From Chromatiaceae bacterium (GTDB lineage: Bacteria; Pseudomonadota; Gammaproteobacteria; Chromatiales; Chromatiaceae), in assembly GCA_028277905.1 (NCBI GenBank), contig JANQFI010000265.1, positions 1 through 41,736 on the forward strand: DNA of 41,736 nt. The letters run 5' to 3'. Below are positions 10,352 through 21,410 of this stretch, piece after piece. The translations under genes were made by a program, and so were the position numbers. The notes under the pieces are model-generated. The model was not told the origin of the DNA, made no database searches, and saw only the letters and a list, made by a program, of their open reading frames with translations. The stretch's first letter is position 1. Every line of letters begins with the position of its first letter.

Positions 10352-10371
<20 letters not shown>
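9742..10371 (+). CDS. trpF: Phosphoribosylanthranilate isomerase
   Basis: TrpF, 209 residues, an (alpha/beta)8 barrel catalysing the Amadori rearrangement in tryptophan synthesis. The start [19 protein letters not shown] carries the catalytic Cys (KICGLT). Other motifs are [29 protein letters not shown], the catalytic Asp in [15 protein letters not shown], and the phosphate-binding end [14 protein letters not shown] and [15 protein letters not shown]. Its 3' end overlaps the start of trpB by 20 bp, so trpF-trpB-trpA are coupled. Confidence 0.96.
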
Positions 10372-11607
<1,236 letters not shown>

Positions 11608-11611
<4 letters not shown>

Positions 11612-12471
11612 GCCGTATCGCCAACCTGTTCGAGCGCCTGCGCGGCGAAGGCCGCACGGCACTGATCCCCTTCGTCACCGCGGGCGACCCGAATCCCGAC
11701 GTCACGGTACCCCTGATGCACCGCATGGCGGCCGCCGGGGCGGACCTGATCGAGCTGGGCGTGCCCTTCTCTGACCCCATCGCCGATGGCCCGGTGATCC
11801 AGCGCGCGACCGAGCGGGCGCTCGCCGCGGGCGTCAGGCTGCGGGACGTGCTGGACATGGTGCGCGCCTTCCGGGCCGAGGACACCGAGACGCCATTGGT
11901 CCTGATGGGCTATCTCAACCCCATCGAGATCATGGGGGTGGAGCTCTTTGCGGCCGAGGCCGCCGCCGCGGGCGTGGACGGTACCCTGGTCGTGGATGTG
12001 CCGCCGGAGGAGGCCGGGCCCCTGGCCGGAGCGCTGCGCCCGCGGGGGCTGGACCTGGTGTACCTGTTGGCGCCGACATCGGATGGCGAGCGCATCGCCC
12101 GCATCGGCGCCGCCGCCTCCGGCTTCGTCTATTACGTCGCCGTCAAGGGCGTCACCGGCGCCGGCAATCTCGACATCGATGCAGTGGCCGCCAAGCTCGG
12201 CGAGATCCGGCAACAGATCGCGCTGCCGATTGGCGTCGGCTTCGGCATCAAGGACGGCCCGAGCGCCGCGCGCGTCGCAGCGGTGGCCGATGCCGTGATC
12301 GTCGGTAGCGCCATCGTCGAGCGCATCGAGGGGCTCAAGGACGCACCCACCCGCATCCCGGATGCCCTGGGCGGCTTCCTCGCCGAGCTGCGGGGCGCCA
12401 TCGATGGTGCCGGCGCCGGCCCTGTTGTTGGTGCCATCGAGGGTGCCTTGGACGCTACGGGGGGGGCATAG
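11608..12471 (+). CDS. trpA: Tryptophan synthase, alpha chain
   Basis: TrpA, 287 residues, cleaves indole-3-glycerol phosphate and channels indole to TrpB. The catalytic Glu and Asp are in [20 protein letters not shown]; the barrel loops [21 protein letters not shown] and GVGFGIKDG are present. It starts with GTG overlapping the trpB stop. About 20 extra small residues at the C-terminus ([20 protein letters not shown]) extend past the usual length of about 268; they look like a low-complexity tail. Confidence 0.96.
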
Positions 12472-12474
12472 CCC

Positions 12475-13377
12475 ATGGCCGAGCCGACCCGAGGCGGTGC
12501 CGCCAGCTGGTTCGACAAGCTGATCCCGAGCCGCATCCGCACCGAGACCAACAACAAGCGCACGGTGCCCGAGGGGCTCTGGGACAAGTGTCCGGGGTGC
12601 AACGCCGTGCTCTACCGTGCCGAGCTGGAGCGCAATCTGGACGTCTGTCCCAAATGCAACCACCACAATCGCATCGGCGCCCGGCGGCGACTCAGGCTGT
12701 TCCTGGACGACGAGCCGCCGGACATGCAGATCGAAGAGATCGGCGCCGAGCTGGAATCCGACGACCCGCTCAGGTTCAAGGACCTGAAGAGATACCGCGA
12801 GCGTGTGTCCCAGGCGCAGAAGCAGACCAATGAGCGCGAGGCGCTGGTGATGCTGCGCGGTCAGCTCAAGGGCATGGGCATAGTCGCCGGCGCCTTCGAG
12901 TTCCGCTTCATGGGCGGCTCCATGGGGTCGGTCGTCGGCGAGCGCTTCGTGCGTGGCGTGGAGGTCGCGCTGCGGGACAACCTGCCGCTCATCTGCTTCT
13001 CGGCCAGCGGCGGCGCGCGCATGCAGGAGTCCCTGTTCTCGCTGCTGCAGATGGCCAAGACCAGCGCGGCGCTGAGCCGACTCAGGGAGAAGGGTCTGCC
13101 GTTTATCTCCGTCATGACCGATCCCACCATGGGTGGGGTCTCCGCGAGCCTGGCGATGCTCGGCGATATCAACATCGGCGAGCCCGGCGCGCTGATCGGC
13201 TTCGCCGGCCCGCGCGTCATCGAGCAGACGGTCCGCGAGACCCTGCCGGACGGCTTCCAGCGCAGCGAATTCCTGCTCGAGCACGGCGCCCTGGACCAGA
13301 TCTGCGACCGGCGCGAGCTGCGTAATCGCATCGCCGAGCTACTCGCGATGCTGCTGCGTCGGCCTAGCGGCGAGTGA
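12475..13377 (+). CDS. accD: Acetyl-CoA carboxylase carboxyltransferase, beta subunit
   Basis: AccD, 300 residues, transfers carboxyl from biotin to acetyl-CoA with AccA in the first step of fatty acid synthesis. The four-cysteine zinc ribbon is complete at residues 38-60 (DKCPGC and DVCPKC), followed by the crotonase-like carboxyltransferase core with [34 protein letters not shown] and [17 protein letters not shown]. It begins 3 bases after trpA, with a G6 run as ribosome site, the conserved trpA-accD-folC order. Confidence 0.97.
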   Translation: MAEPTRGGAASWFDKLIPSRIRTETNNKRTVPEGLWDKCPGCNAVLYRAELERNLDVCPKCNHHNRIGARRRLRLFLDDEPPDMQIEEIGAELESDDPLRFKDLKRYRERVSQAQKQTNEREALVMLRGQLKGMGIVAGAFEFRFMGGSMGSVVGERFVRGVEVALRDNLPLICFSASGGARMQESLFSLLQMAKTSAALSRLREKGLPFISVMTDPTMGGVSASLAMLGDINIGEPGALIGFAGPRVIEQTVRETLPDGFQRSEFLLEHGALDQICDRRELRNRIAELLAMLLRRPSGE

Positions 13378-13559
13378 CGCCGGGCCGGCCCTGTCGATCC
13401 GGATACCCTTGGATTGTCAGGGCTCGGCGCAGCCTTGCTCGTGCGGGCGGCCGACATGCGCGCCTGCGCTCGCAGGCGCCGGGGGCGGCGGCTTCGCGGT
13501 CAGGGCAGGGCGGGGCTGATTGCGCTCGGCACTGGAGGCCGCCGGGCACCGGCCGCAAC

Positions 13560-13584
13560 GGCGGATGCGCTACGCCCATCCGCC
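13560..13584. repeat. REP-like palindrome between accD and folC
   Basis: GGCGGAT and ATCCGCC face each other across an 11-base loop (GCGCTACGCCC). The form matches the REP units at 28535 and 35200 (GGATAAGCGCAGCGCATCC type). The rest of the 256-bp gap between accD and folC shows no gene. Confidence 0.6.
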
Positions 13585-13633
13585 CCAACCCCGCCATACT
13601 CTGAGCTTCGTACCCCCTACTGCTTCCGAGCCC

Positions 13634-14923
13634 ATGCGCTTCGACAAGCTCCCCGACTGGCTCGCCTGGCAGGAGACCCTGCACCCGAGCCGCATCGATC
13701 TGCGCCTGGAGCGGGTGGGGGGGGTCTGGGACGCGCTCGGGCTCGGGCCGCTCGGCTGCCCTGTGATCACCGTCGGCGGCACCAACGGCAAGGGCTCGGT
13801 GGTGGCCTATCTGGAGGCGATCTATCGCGCCGCCGGCTATCGCACCGGGGCCTACACCTCGCCGCACCTGCTGAGCTACAACGAGCGCGTGCGGATCGAT
13901 GGCGCCGAGGCGGCGGACGCCGCCCTCTGTGATGCCTTCGCGCGCATCGATGCGGCCCGCGGCGATGCCTCGCTGACCTATTTCGAGTTCGGCACCCTGG
14001 CGGCTTTGACCCTTTTCGCCGAGGCGGCGCCGGACGTCGTGCTGCTGGAGGTGGGGCTCGGCGGGCGGCTGGACGCGGTCAACATCATCGACGCCGATGT
14101 CGCCCTGGTCACCAGTATCGGCACGGACCACAGTCGCTGGCTCGGCGACAGCCCGGATGCGATCGCGTTCGAGAAGGCCGGGATATTCCGCCCTGCCAGA
14201 CCGGCGATCATCGGCCAGAGGGATGCGCCGCCGCGGCTGCGCTCGCGCGCACAGGAGATGGGCGCGACGCCGCTGCAGCTGGGCCAAGAGTTCCACTGGC
14301 GCGCCCATGCGGGCCAGTGGCATTGGCAGGGGCCGGCGGGCCTGCGTCGCCACGCCCTGCCACCGCCGGCGCTGCGCGGGCGTTGCCAGTACGACAACGC
14401 GGCGGCGGCAATCTGTGCCCTGGACTGCCTGCGCGAGCGGTTGCCGGTGGCCACGGATGCCCTGCGCCTTGGACTGCATCGCGTGTGCTTGCCCGGCCGC
14501 TTCACGGTGCTGCCGCGGCTGTTGCCGGGCGCGCCCACCTGGGTACTGGACGTGGCCCACAACCGCGAAGCGGCCCGCGCGCTGGCACAGAACCTCGCGG
14601 CGCTGGATTGCCGGCGCGAGCGCCATGCCATCGTCGGCGTTGCCGCCGACAAGGACGCCGTGGCCATCGCCCGGGAGCTCGCCGATTGGGTGGGCATCTG
14701 GCACGCGGTACCGGCGCCCGGCTCCCGCGGCATGCCCGTGGACCTGCTGTCGGCGGCCGTCGCCCGCGGTGCCCCGGGGGCACGGATCCAGGTGTACGAC
14801 GCCATAGACGGGGCGATCGACGAGCTGCTGGCGACGGCGGGCGCCGACGCCTGCACACTGATATTCGGCTCCTTCACGACAGTGGAGGCGGCCCTGCGCA
14901 ACCCCGCGATCGGTCCTGTATAA
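13634..14923 (+). CDS. folC: Dihydrofolate synthase / folylpolyglutamate synthase
   Basis: FolC, 429 residues. It adds glutamate to dihydropteroate and lengthens the glutamate tail of folates. The Mur-ligase-like P-loop VGGTNGKGSVVAYLEAIYRA (about residues 46-65), TGAYTSPHLLSYNERVRI, the ATP/Mg segment LLEVGLGGRLDAVN, and TSIGTDHSRWLG are all present; the C-terminal domain has LDVAHNREAARALA. The frame is open back to 13520, but MRFDKLPDWLAWQETLHP at 13634 is the family N-terminus. Its last codons (GTA TAA) form part of a consensus -10 box for dedD. Confidence 0.96.
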   Translation: MRFDKLPDWLAWQETLHPSRIDLRLERVGGVWDALGLGPLGCPVITVGGTNGKGSVVAYLEAIYRAAGYRTGAYTSPHLLSYNERVRIDGAEAADAALCDAFARIDAARGDASLTYFEFGTLAALTLFAEAAPDVVLLEVGLGGRLDAVNIIDADVALVTSIGTDHSRWLGDSPDAIAFEKAGIFRPARPAIIGQRDAPPRLRSRAQEMGATPLQLGQEFHWRAHAGQWHWQGPAGLRRHALPPPALRGRCQYDNAAAAICALDCLRERLPVATDALRLGLHRVCLPGRFTVLPRLLPGAPTWVLDVAHNREAARALAQNLAALDCRRERHAIVGVAADKDAVAIARELADWVGIWHAVPAPGSRGMPVDLLSAAVARGAPGARIQVYDAIDGAIDELLATAGADACTLIFGSFTTVEAALRNPAIGPV

Positions 14924-14924
14924 T
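14919..14924 (+). promoter_or_regulatory. Consensus -10 box over the folC stop
   Basis: TATAAT lies 86 bp before dedD and overlaps the folC TAA. No good -35 hexamer stands 16-18 bp upstream (GCGCAA), so the promoter call is tentative. Confidence 0.3.
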
Positions 14925-15009
14925 CGCGCGCCAGCAAGCGGTCGCGTGCCGCACGGGCGTGCCGCAGAGCCACTCCGACACATCTGCGACGAAACCTGGG
15001 TCGATCTGA

Positions 15010-15597
15010 ATGGAAGAAGGTGCGAAGAGACGGTTGGTGGGCGCAGCAGTCGTCGTGGCGCTGATCGTCATCTTCGTGCCCATGCTGCTGGACGAGTCGA
15101 AGCGCGACGAGCTCGGCGAGCCCATCGTGATTCCGGACGAGCCGATGGTGGAGACCGCCGAGCCCGGCGCCGAGGGTCGGCCCGGGGCGAGCCTCACTGC
15201 CGAGGACCTGCTCCCACCGCTGCCGATACCTGAGCCGCCGACCGGCGCCACGGTCGAGCTGCCGCCCCCCGAGGCGGCGACAGCCGGATCGGCGCCCGAG
15301 CCCAGGTCCGAGTCAGGCCCGGATTTGGCACCCGCGGGCCCCGCCCCCGTACCCGCCGGCACCCTATCCTGGGTAGTCCAGGTCGCGAGCCTTGGATCGC
15401 CGGATGCGGCCAGGAAGCTGCAGGACCGGCTGCGCGCCAAGGGCTACACCGCATTCGTGGAGCAGGCCGTGGTGAGCGGCAAGCAGTATTATCGCGTGCG
15501 CGTCGGCCCGGAGATCGAGCGCGCCCGTGCCGACGATCTCGCCGCTCGGCTGCGGGGCGAGACGGGCAACAAGCCATTGGTGCAGCGCTACCCGTGA
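15010..15597 (+). CDS. dedD: DedD-like SPOR-domain division protein
   Basis: A 195-residue protein with a short cytoplasmic N-terminus, one membrane segment (residues 8-27, RLVGAAVVVALIVIFVPMLL), a Pro/Glu-rich periplasmic linker (about 35-115) and a C-terminal SPOR domain (about 117-195; WVVQVASLGSPDAARKLQDR, then YYRVRVGPEIERARADDLAA). SPOR domains bind denuded glycan at the division septum. The folC-dedD-cvpA-purF order is the same as in E. coli, which supports the name. The end overlaps cvpA by 4 bases. Confidence 0.9.
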   Translation: MEEGAKRRLVGAAVVVALIVIFVPMLLDESKRDELGEPIVIPDEPMVETAEPGAEGRPGASLTAEDLLPPLPIPEPPTGATVELPPPEAATAGSAPEPRSESGPDLAPAGPAPVPAGTLSWVVQVASLGSPDAARKLQDRLRAKGYTAFVEQAVVSGKQYYRVRVGPEIERARADDLAARLRGETGNKPLVQRYP

Positions 15598-16091
15598 ACA
15601 TGATCTGGGTCGACTACGCCATCGTCGGCATCATCGGGTTGTCGGCCATCATCGGTCTCGCTCGAGGCCTCATTCGCGAGGTGCTGGCATTGGGCGTCTG
15701 GATCGCAGCGCTGCTCGCCGCCTGGTTCTTCTATCGGCCGGTCGCCGAGCAGCTCACGCCCTGGCTTGCGACACCGTCGCTGCGCATGGGCGCCGCCGTC
15801 GTGCTGATCGTGCTGGGGGTGCTGCTCCTCGGCGCCGTCATCGGCTGGATCCTGTCGCTGCTCGTGGACAAGACCGGACTCACCGGCACGGATCGCCTCT
15901 TGGGGATGGTGTTCGGCGTCGGGCGTGGCGCGGTGGTGGTGGCACTCTTGGTATTCCTCGCCTCGCTGACGCCCATGGTGCAGGATCCCTGGTGGTCGCA
16001 GTCGCAGCTGCTGCCCAAGTTTCAGCTACTGGCCGATGCGATGCTGGATCTGATCCCACCCGAAGTCACGCAGAAGATCAAGTCGATCTAA
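15594..16091 (+). CDS. cvpA: CvpA family membrane protein
   Basis: CvpA, 165 residues, with four membrane segments (about 5-25, 28-48, 64-90 and 104-125). The opening WVDYAIVGIIGLSAIIGLARGLIREVL is typical of the family, which was named for colicin V production and is linked to envelope homeostasis. It starts with GTG overlapping the dedD stop and lies upstream of purF as usual. Its TAA stop is shared with a family A hairpin repeat, separating it from purF by 327 bp. Confidence 0.93.
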   Translation: MNMIWVDYAIVGIIGLSAIIGLARGLIREVLALGVWIAALLAAWFFYRPVAEQLTPWLATPSLRMGAAVVLIVLGVLLLGAVIGWILSLLVDKTGLTGTDRLLGMVFGVGRGAVVVALLVFLASLTPMVQDPWWSQSQLLPKFQLLADAMLDLIPPEVTQKIKSI

Positions 16092-16250
16092 GGCGAATTC
16101 TGTCAACAAACATACCGCCTGGCTTGTCTTGTCGCCCGCCTTCTGCGTCGCCGCAGCGGGCACAGAGCTCGACGATGCGCCCGCTGCCGCTCCTTGAAGG
16201 CGAGCAAAAATCCTGCGCCATTCGGTCTGTTTCTCTCCGGCAATCGCCTA
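16089..16250 (+). repeat. Family A MITE-like repeat, copy 1, in the cvpA stop codon
   Basis: A 162-bp element from TA to TA. It begins TAAGGCGAATTCTGTCAACA and ends TCCGGCAATCGCCTA; the ends pair as imperfect inverted repeats, and internal arms (TCGCCCGCCTTC against GAAGGCGAGC) continue a long hairpin. Copies lie at 26518, 28349, 31853 and 40794. There is no ORF. The remaining 168 bp before purF hold no gene; I saw no convincing promoter there. Confidence 0.85.
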
Positions 16251-16418
16251 AGGGGTCGCCCGCGTCGCTTGCGCGCGCTCTCGGCCGGCGTGGTCCAGAT
16301 CGAGCGCTTGGGCTAGGCTATGGGCTCACACCGCCATCCCGCCGCCCGGCCACGGGTCCGCTGCAATCCCGGCCGCGGATGCAGGGATCACGGGCGCCGG
16401 GTGCATCCGAGGTGAATC

Positions 16419-17930
16419 ATGTGCGGCATCGTCGGCATCGTCGCCAAACAGCCGGTCAACCAGCTACTCTACGACGCCCTGCTCGTGCTGCAGCACCGGG
16501 GGCAGGATGCCGCCGGCATAGTCACCAGTGATGGGGACAAGCTGCATATGCGCAAGGACTCGGGCCTCACGCGCGATGTCTTCGGCACCCGCCATATGCT
16601 GCGGCTGCGCGGGTCCATGGGGATCGGGCATGTGCGCTATCCCACCGCCGGGGTGTCCTGCTCGGCCGAGGCCCAGCCCTTCTATGTGAACTCCCCCTAT
16701 GGCATCGCCCTGGCACACAATGGCAATCTGACCAACGCCGACGAGCTGATGGAGGAGGTCTTCGTGCAGGACCTTCGGCACATCAATACCGCGTCCGATT
16801 CGGAGATCCTGCTCAACGTCTTCGCCCATGAGCTGCAGGCCCAGGACCGGCTGCGCATCGACGAGGACGACGTCTTCCGCGCCGTGGCCGGGGTGCACCA
16901 ACGCTGCAGCGGCGGCTATGCGGCGGTGGCAATGATCCCGGGGTTCGGCCTGTTCGGCTTCCGCGACGCCTTCGGCATTCGCCCGGTGGTCTACGGCAAG
17001 CGCGAGACGGACCGGGGCACCGAGTACATGATCGCCTCGGAGAGCGTGGCGCTGGACATCAACGGCTTCGCTCTGATCTCGGACATCGCCCCGGGCGAGT
17101 GCGTCATCATCGATGTGCACGGCAACCTGTTCCGGCGCCAGTGCGCGCAACAGCCCGTGCTCTCGCCCTGCATCTTCGAGTTCGTCTACTTCGCGCGGCC
17201 GGACTCCATCATCGACAACATCTCTGTCCACAAGTCTCGCTCGCGCATGGGCAAGAAGCTCGCGGCCAAGATCAAGCGCGTCTGGCCGGACCACGACATC
17301 GACGTCGTCATCCCGGTGCCAGAGACCAGCCGCACCGCGGCGCTGCAGCTCGCGAACCAGCTCGGCATCCCCTACGCCGAGGGTTTCATCAAGAACCGCT
17401 ACATCGGCCGCACCTTCATCATGCCGGGGCAGCAAGTGCGCACCAGGTCGGTGCGCTACAAGCTGAATGCCATCGACCTCGAGTTTCGCAAGAAGAACGT
17501 GCTCCTCGTGGACGACAGCATCGTGCGCGGTACCACCTCCCAGCAGATCATCCAGATGGCCAGGGACGCCGGCGCGAAGCGGGTGTATTTCGCGTCCGCC
17601 GCGCCGCCGGTGCGCTATCCGAACGTCTACGGCATCGACATGCCGACGGCCAGCGAGCTCATCGCGCATGGTCGCACCGAGGCGGAGATCGAGGCGGAGC
17701 TCGGCTGCGACCGGCTCATCTTTCAGGACCTGGGCGACCTGATCGAGGCGGTGCAGAAGAAGGGCAAGAGCCACGTGGACCGCTTCGACACTTCCGTGTT
17801 CGATGGCGTGTACGTTACCAACGACGTCACCCGGGACTATCTCGACACCCTGGAGCAGATGCGCAACGACGGCGCGAAGCAGCTGTCGCGGCGGGACGAA
17901 ACCGTGCTCGAGCTGCACAATACCCTGTAG
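16419..17930 (+). CDS. purF: Amidophosphoribosyltransferase
   Basis: PurF, 503 residues, first committed step of purine synthesis (PRPP + glutamine to phosphoribosylamine). The nucleophile Cys2 is exposed directly ([21 protein letters not shown]), as in enterobacterial enzymes without a propeptide. HVRYPTAG and AHNGNLTN belong to the glutaminase half; the PRPP loop is [18 protein letters not shown] (about residues 363-380). No [4Fe-4S] cysteine pattern of the Bacillus type was noticed. metZ follows after a single base. Confidence 0.97.
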   Translation: MCGIVGIVAKQPVNQLLYDALLVLQHRGQDAAGIVTSDGDKLHMRKDSGLTRDVFGTRHMLRLRGSMGIGHVRYPTAGVSCSAEAQPFYVNSPYGIALAHNGNLTNADELMEEVFVQDLRHINTASDSEILLNVFAHELQAQDRLRIDEDDVFRAVAGVHQRCSGGYAAVAMIPGFGLFGFRDAFGIRPVVYGKRETDRGTEYMIASESVALDINGFALISDIAPGECVIIDVHGNLFRRQCAQQPVLSPCIFEFVYFARPDSIIDNISVHKSRSRMGKKLAAKIKRVWPDHDIDVVIPVPETSRTAALQLANQLGIPYAEGFIKNRYIGRTFIMPGQQVRTRSVRYKLNAIDLEFRKKNVLLVDDSIVRGTTSQQIIQMARDAGAKRVYFASAAPPVRYPNVYGIDMPTASELIAHGRTEAEIEAELGCDRLIFQDLGDLIEAVQKKGKSHVDRFDTSVFDGVYVTNDVTRDYLDTLEQMRNDGAKQLSRRDETVLELHNTL

Positions 17931-17931
17931 C

Positions 17932-19131
17932 ATGTGCGACGATGATGCGCCCGAGCTCGACTGGGGCTTCGCGACCCGCGCGCAGCGCACGGGCCACCAG
18001 CGCACCGCCGAGGAAGAGCATTGCGAGCCCATCTTCACCACGTCCAGCTTCGTGTTCGCGAGCGCCGCGGAGGCTGCGGCCCGCTTCTCCGGCGAGTCTT
18101 CGGGCAACATCTACTCGCGCTTCACGAACCCGACGGTGCGCGCCTTCGAGGAGCGGCTGGCGGTACTGGAGGGCGGTGCCGCTTGTGTCGCAACGGCGTC
18201 CGGCATGGCGGCCATCCTGGCCACCTGCATGGGGCTGCTGGTGGCGGGCGATCACATCCTGTCGTCGCGGAGCCTATTCGGCAGCACCACCATGCTGTTC
18301 GACAAGTACCTGACGCGGTTCGGCATCCAGACCACCTATGTGGGGCTTACGGACCTCGATGCCTGGGCCGCCGCAATCCGGCCCGAGACGCGGCTCTTGT
18401 TTCTGGAAACGCCGTCGAATCCGCTGACGGAGATGGCGGCCATCGCACCGCTCGCGGAGCTTGCGCATGCCCACGGCTGCTTGCTGGCGGTGGACAACTG
18501 CTTCTGCACGCCGGCGCTCCAGCGGCCACTGGCGCTTGGCGCCGACCTGGTGATCCATTCCGCCACCAAATACCTGGACGGTCAGGGGCGCTGCGTCGGC
18601 GGCGCCGTGGTCGGCGATGCGACCCGGGTAGGCGATGATGTTTTTGGCGTGGTGCGCACCGCGGGGCCGTCCCTGAGCCCCTTCAACGCCTGGATCTTTC
18701 TGAAGGGGCTCGAGACGCTGGAGTTGCGCATGCAGGCGCATTCCAGGGCGGCGCTGGCATTGGCCCAGTGGCTCGATGCGCATCCGGCGGTGGAGCGGGT
18801 GCATTTTCCGGGGCTGGCCGGTCATCCGCAGCATCACCTCGTGGGTGAAGGCGCCCAACAGCGGGCCGGCGGGGGCATCGTCACCTTCGCGGTGTCCGGT
18901 GGGCGCGAGGCCGCTTGGCGGGTCATCGACGCGACCCGGCTTTGCTCCATCACCGCGAACCTTGGCGACACCAAGACCACCATCACCCATCCCGCCAGCA
19001 CCACCCACGGTCGGCTCAGCCCCGAGGCCAGGGCTGCCGCCGGGATCGGCGATGGGCTGATCCGGGTCGCCGTCGGTTTGGAGTGCGTCGAGGATATCCA
19101 GACGGATCTGGCGCGGGGGTTGAGGGGCTAG
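17932..19131 (+). CDS. metZ: O-succinylhomoserine sulfhydrylase
   Basis: A Cys/Met-metabolism PLP enzyme of 399 residues. It makes homocysteine directly from O-succinylhomoserine and sulfide. The PLP lysine is in HSATKYLDGQGRCVGGAVVG, and YSRFTNPTVRAFEERLAVLEG and TASGMAAILA are family motifs. The metZ call rather than metB or metY rests on the purF-metZ neighbourhood and length. The ATG at 17932 follows the purF stop by one base. The TAG stop is shared with a family B hairpin repeat. Confidence 0.92.
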   Translation: MCDDDAPELDWGFATRAQRTGHQRTAEEEHCEPIFTTSSFVFASAAEAAARFSGESSGNIYSRFTNPTVRAFEERLAVLEGGAACVATASGMAAILATCMGLLVAGDHILSSRSLFGSTTMLFDKYLTRFGIQTTYVGLTDLDAWAAAIRPETRLLFLETPSNPLTEMAAIAPLAELAHAHGCLLAVDNCFCTPALQRPLALGADLVIHSATKYLDGQGRCVGGAVVGDATRVGDDVFGVVRTAGPSLSPFNAWIFLKGLETLELRMQAHSRAALALAQWLDAHPAVERVHFPGLAGHPQHHLVGEGAQQRAGGGIVTFAVSGGREAAWRVIDATRLCSITANLGDTKTTITHPASTTHGRLSPEARAAAGIGDGLIRVAVGLECVEDIQTDLARGLRG

Positions 19132-19285
19132 TGCTTTGCTGCGGAAGTTCCGAGACCGGGATCCCCTCGTTGTCGTTGTCGTTGTCGCAATCGTAGTCGA
19201 ATATCCGCACGGTCGAGACCGCGATCACGACCACGACCACGACCACGACCTGAGACGGTCTCGGGACATTCGCACTGCTGCACGA
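19129..19285 (+). repeat. Family B hairpin repeat, copy 2, in the metZ stop codon
   Basis: The second 157-bp copy begins TAGTGCTTTGCTGCGGAAG exactly at the metZ stop. Inner triplet tracts differ from copy 1 (GTTGTCGTTGTC on the left, CACGACCACGAC on the right), yet total length is unchanged and both arms remain partly complementary. The right-hand TA has decayed to GA. It lies between convergent genes (metZ and the symporter), where a hairpin could stop transcription from both sides. Confidence 0.78.
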
Positions 19286-19316
19286 GCACCGCTGCTCGAC
19301 CCGACCGAGCGGGCGC

Positions 19317-20621
19317 TCAATCTGCGCGGCCCTGCCCCAGCTGCGCCGGCTCATCCGCCAGCACCCTGTCCTCGCCCTCAGATTTCGCGATGATCACGGC
19401 GCCGCAGGAGTCGCTGGTCACGTTCACGGCCGTGCGCATCATGTCCAACAGGCGGTCCACTGCCAGGATCAGACCGATGCCCTCGAGCGGCAGCCCCACG
19501 GCGGTCAGGATGATGGAGATGGCCACCAGGCTCGCGGCCGGGATGCCGGCGACACCGATGGAGGTCAGCAGCGCTAGCAGTACCACGGTGAACTGGGTCG
19601 TCAGGGACATGTCGATGCCATAGGCTTGGGCGATGAACATGACGGCCACGCATTCGTACAGGGCGGTGCCATCCATGTTCACCGTCGCACCCAGGGGCAG
19701 CACGAAGCTGGTGGTCTTGTTGGAGACGCCGGCGTTCTTCTCGATGCATTCCATAGTCACGGGCAGGGTTGCCGACGAGGACGCCGTGGAGAAGGCCGTA
19801 AGCAGCGCCGGACTGACCGCGCGGTAGTGGTGGATGGGCTTGACCCGGCCCAGGAGCCTGAGCAGTAGCGGCAGGGTGATGAAGAAGTGGATACCCAGTG
19901 CCGCGACGACGGTGAAGAAGAAGGCGGCCAGCGGCACAAAGGCTGCGAGTCCGGTCTCGGCAACGGTCTCTGCGACCAGCGCGAAGACGCCGATGGGCGC
20001 GAAGCGCATCACCAGATCGGTGATGCGCATCATGATTTCGAACATCCCGTTCCAGAAGTCGTATTGGGCCTCGGCGTATGCGTTGGGGATCCGGGTCAGG
20101 AAGAAGCCATAGAGCAGGCTGAAGAAGATGAGCCCCAGCATCTGCCCGGCGCTGGCGGCGGCCACCACATTGGTGGGGATCATGCGGAGGAAGATGGCGA
20201 CAATGTCGCCGGCGCCCTTGCCGGCGATGTCCTGCTCGAAGCTCGCCACATCCTGGCTCAGTCCGAAGACCTCTTCCGGGGAGCCGTCCACCACGCCCGG
20301 CTGGATCAGGTTGACCACCAGCAGGCCGACGACGATAGCGAAGGTGCTGGTCATGGCGTAGTAGCCGATGGTCTTCGCGCCCATGCGCCCCAAATTCTCG
20401 GAGTCGCCGATGCCCGCCACACCGACGATGATGGATGAGACGATCAGGGGCACGATCAGCATCTTCAGGGCATTCAGGAAGAGCTGGCCGATGAATTCCA
20501 GCGCGGCGTCGAGCTGCAAGCCGAGCAAGCTCCCGTCCGGCCCCAGGATGAGGCCGACGACGATGGCGAGTGCGAGTGCAATCAGAATCTGCCAGTGCAG
20601 CTTCAGTTTGAGCAGGCCCAT
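19317..20621 (-). CDS. Dicarboxylate/amino acid:cation symporter (DAACS family)
   Basis: A 434-residue glutamate/C4-dicarboxylate symporter of the GltP/DctA/GltPh fold in the inner membrane. Re-entrant hairpin 1 has the serine-rich tip AFSTASSSATLPVTMECIEK; the cation/substrate helix has LPLGATVNMDGTALYECVAV; hairpin 2 has IPAASLVAISIILTAVGLPL; and the last helix has DRLLDMMRTAVNVTSDSCGA. A frame extending to 20687 exists, but the ATG at 20621 (MGLLKLKLHWQILIALALA) has GGAG 7 bases upstream and gives the normal N-terminus. Aspartate, glutamate, succinate or malate are all possible substrates; the sequence alone does not decide. Confidence 0.93.
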   Translation of the reverse strand: MGLLKLKLHWQILIALALAIVVGLILGPDGSLLGLQLDAALEFIGQLFLNALKMLIVPLIVSSIIVGVAGIGDSENLGRMGAKTIGYYAMTSTFAIVVGLLVVNLIQPGVVDGSPEEVFGLSQDVASFEQDIAGKGAGDIVAIFLRMIPTNVVAAASAGQMLGLIFFSLLYGFFLTRIPNAYAEAQYDFWNGMFEIMMRITDLVMRFAPIGVFALVAETVAETGLAAFVPLAAFFFTVVAALGIHFFITLPLLLRLLGRVKPIHHYRAVSPALLTAFSTASSSATLPVTMECIEKNAGVSNKTTSFVLPLGATVNMDGTALYECVAVMFIAQAYGIDMSLTTQFTVVLLALLTSIGVAGIPAASLVAISIILTAVGLPLEGIGLILAVDRLLDMMRTAVNVTSDSCGAVIIAKSEGEDRVLADEPAQLGQGRAD

Positions 20622-20785
20622 GGAGAGCTCCGGGTCGGTGATGCAAGGGGTGCATTGCGGGTAGGGGGAGAGCGGGGCAGAGTACACGAAGAGCGACGGC
20701 TGCGGAATGGTGCCCAGCCGTGGCCGGGCAACGGCCGTGGCGCTGCCGGCGGGTATCCGGTTTCGCCCGATAGGAAGGAAGATGC

Positions 20786-20791
20786 TATACT
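20786..20791 (+). promoter_or_regulatory. Possible -10 box upstream of the 20891 gene
   Basis: TATACT lies 99 bp before the small gene at 20891, in the divergent region with the symporter. The -35 is weak, so the call is tentative. Confidence 0.25.
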
Positions 20792-20890
20792 CAAAGGCTT
20801 GTCGTCGGACATCGGCATCCTTGATGGCTATCAGGAGGGGAGCTCTACCCGCACTGGGCGGTGCACAGTCATCGGCGTCGAGTCAATGCC

Positions 20891-21226
20891 ATGCAATTTC
20901 GCGTCTTCTACTTGATCAACCGCTCCGGCGAGTCCGTATCGTCCACCAGCGCCGTCGCCATGAGCGCCAAGGCAATTTGCGAGCAGATGCTCGACCGCCT
21001 GCAATCCGAGGACGACTACCTCGGCATTCTGGATGCCGAGGACAACACGCTCCAGGTCCTGCCCGAGCCGCAGCACAAGCGCTACTACGTCGAGGTTCCC
21101 ATCGACGCCGCCAAGGCGTCCTATGGGCGCTATGTGTCCCGCGCCGAGCTGGAAGACCTGGTGCGCTCGCTACCCCCCACCTTCGACGAGCACAGCATCC
21201 CGGGCCTGACCTATCGGCCCTGGTGA
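20891..21226 (+). CDS. Conserved hypothetical protein, 111 residues
   Basis: I do not recognise the family. The product (MQFRVFYLINRSGESVSSTS to GLTYRPW) is soluble, acidic and mixed alpha/beta, with no signal peptide or membrane segment. Features are an SVSSTSAVAMSAKAICEQML helix start, an EDDYLGILDAEDNTLQVLPE strand pair, and a helix near the end (SRAELEDLVRSLP). Codon use is strongly GC3 like the neighbours, which supports a real gene. I chose the ATG at 20891 because residues before it look non-native; the in-frame ATG at 20861 is the alternative. It stands alone between a divergent symporter and a 570-bp gap, so context gives no clue to its job. Confidence 0.7.
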   Translation: MQFRVFYLINRSGESVSSTSAVAMSAKAICEQMLDRLQSEDDYLGILDAEDNTLQVLPEPQHKRYYVEVPIDAAKASYGRYVSRAELEDLVRSLPPTFDEHSIPGLTYRPW

Positions 21227-21410
21227 GCGCCGTCGCCTCCCGCCTGGGTCTCCGGGCAGCCTCTGCGCGCGCCCGCCGCATTGAAGCGGGTGCTGTGCCC
21301 GCACCCATCCACTGTGCCTGGCAGGGTCCCAGATCTGGCAGGCCTAGCGGCCATTGCCGTCTTTGCGCATGCGGGTCCCGCCGCGCGCACTCGAGTGCAG
21401 GCCAGCAGAA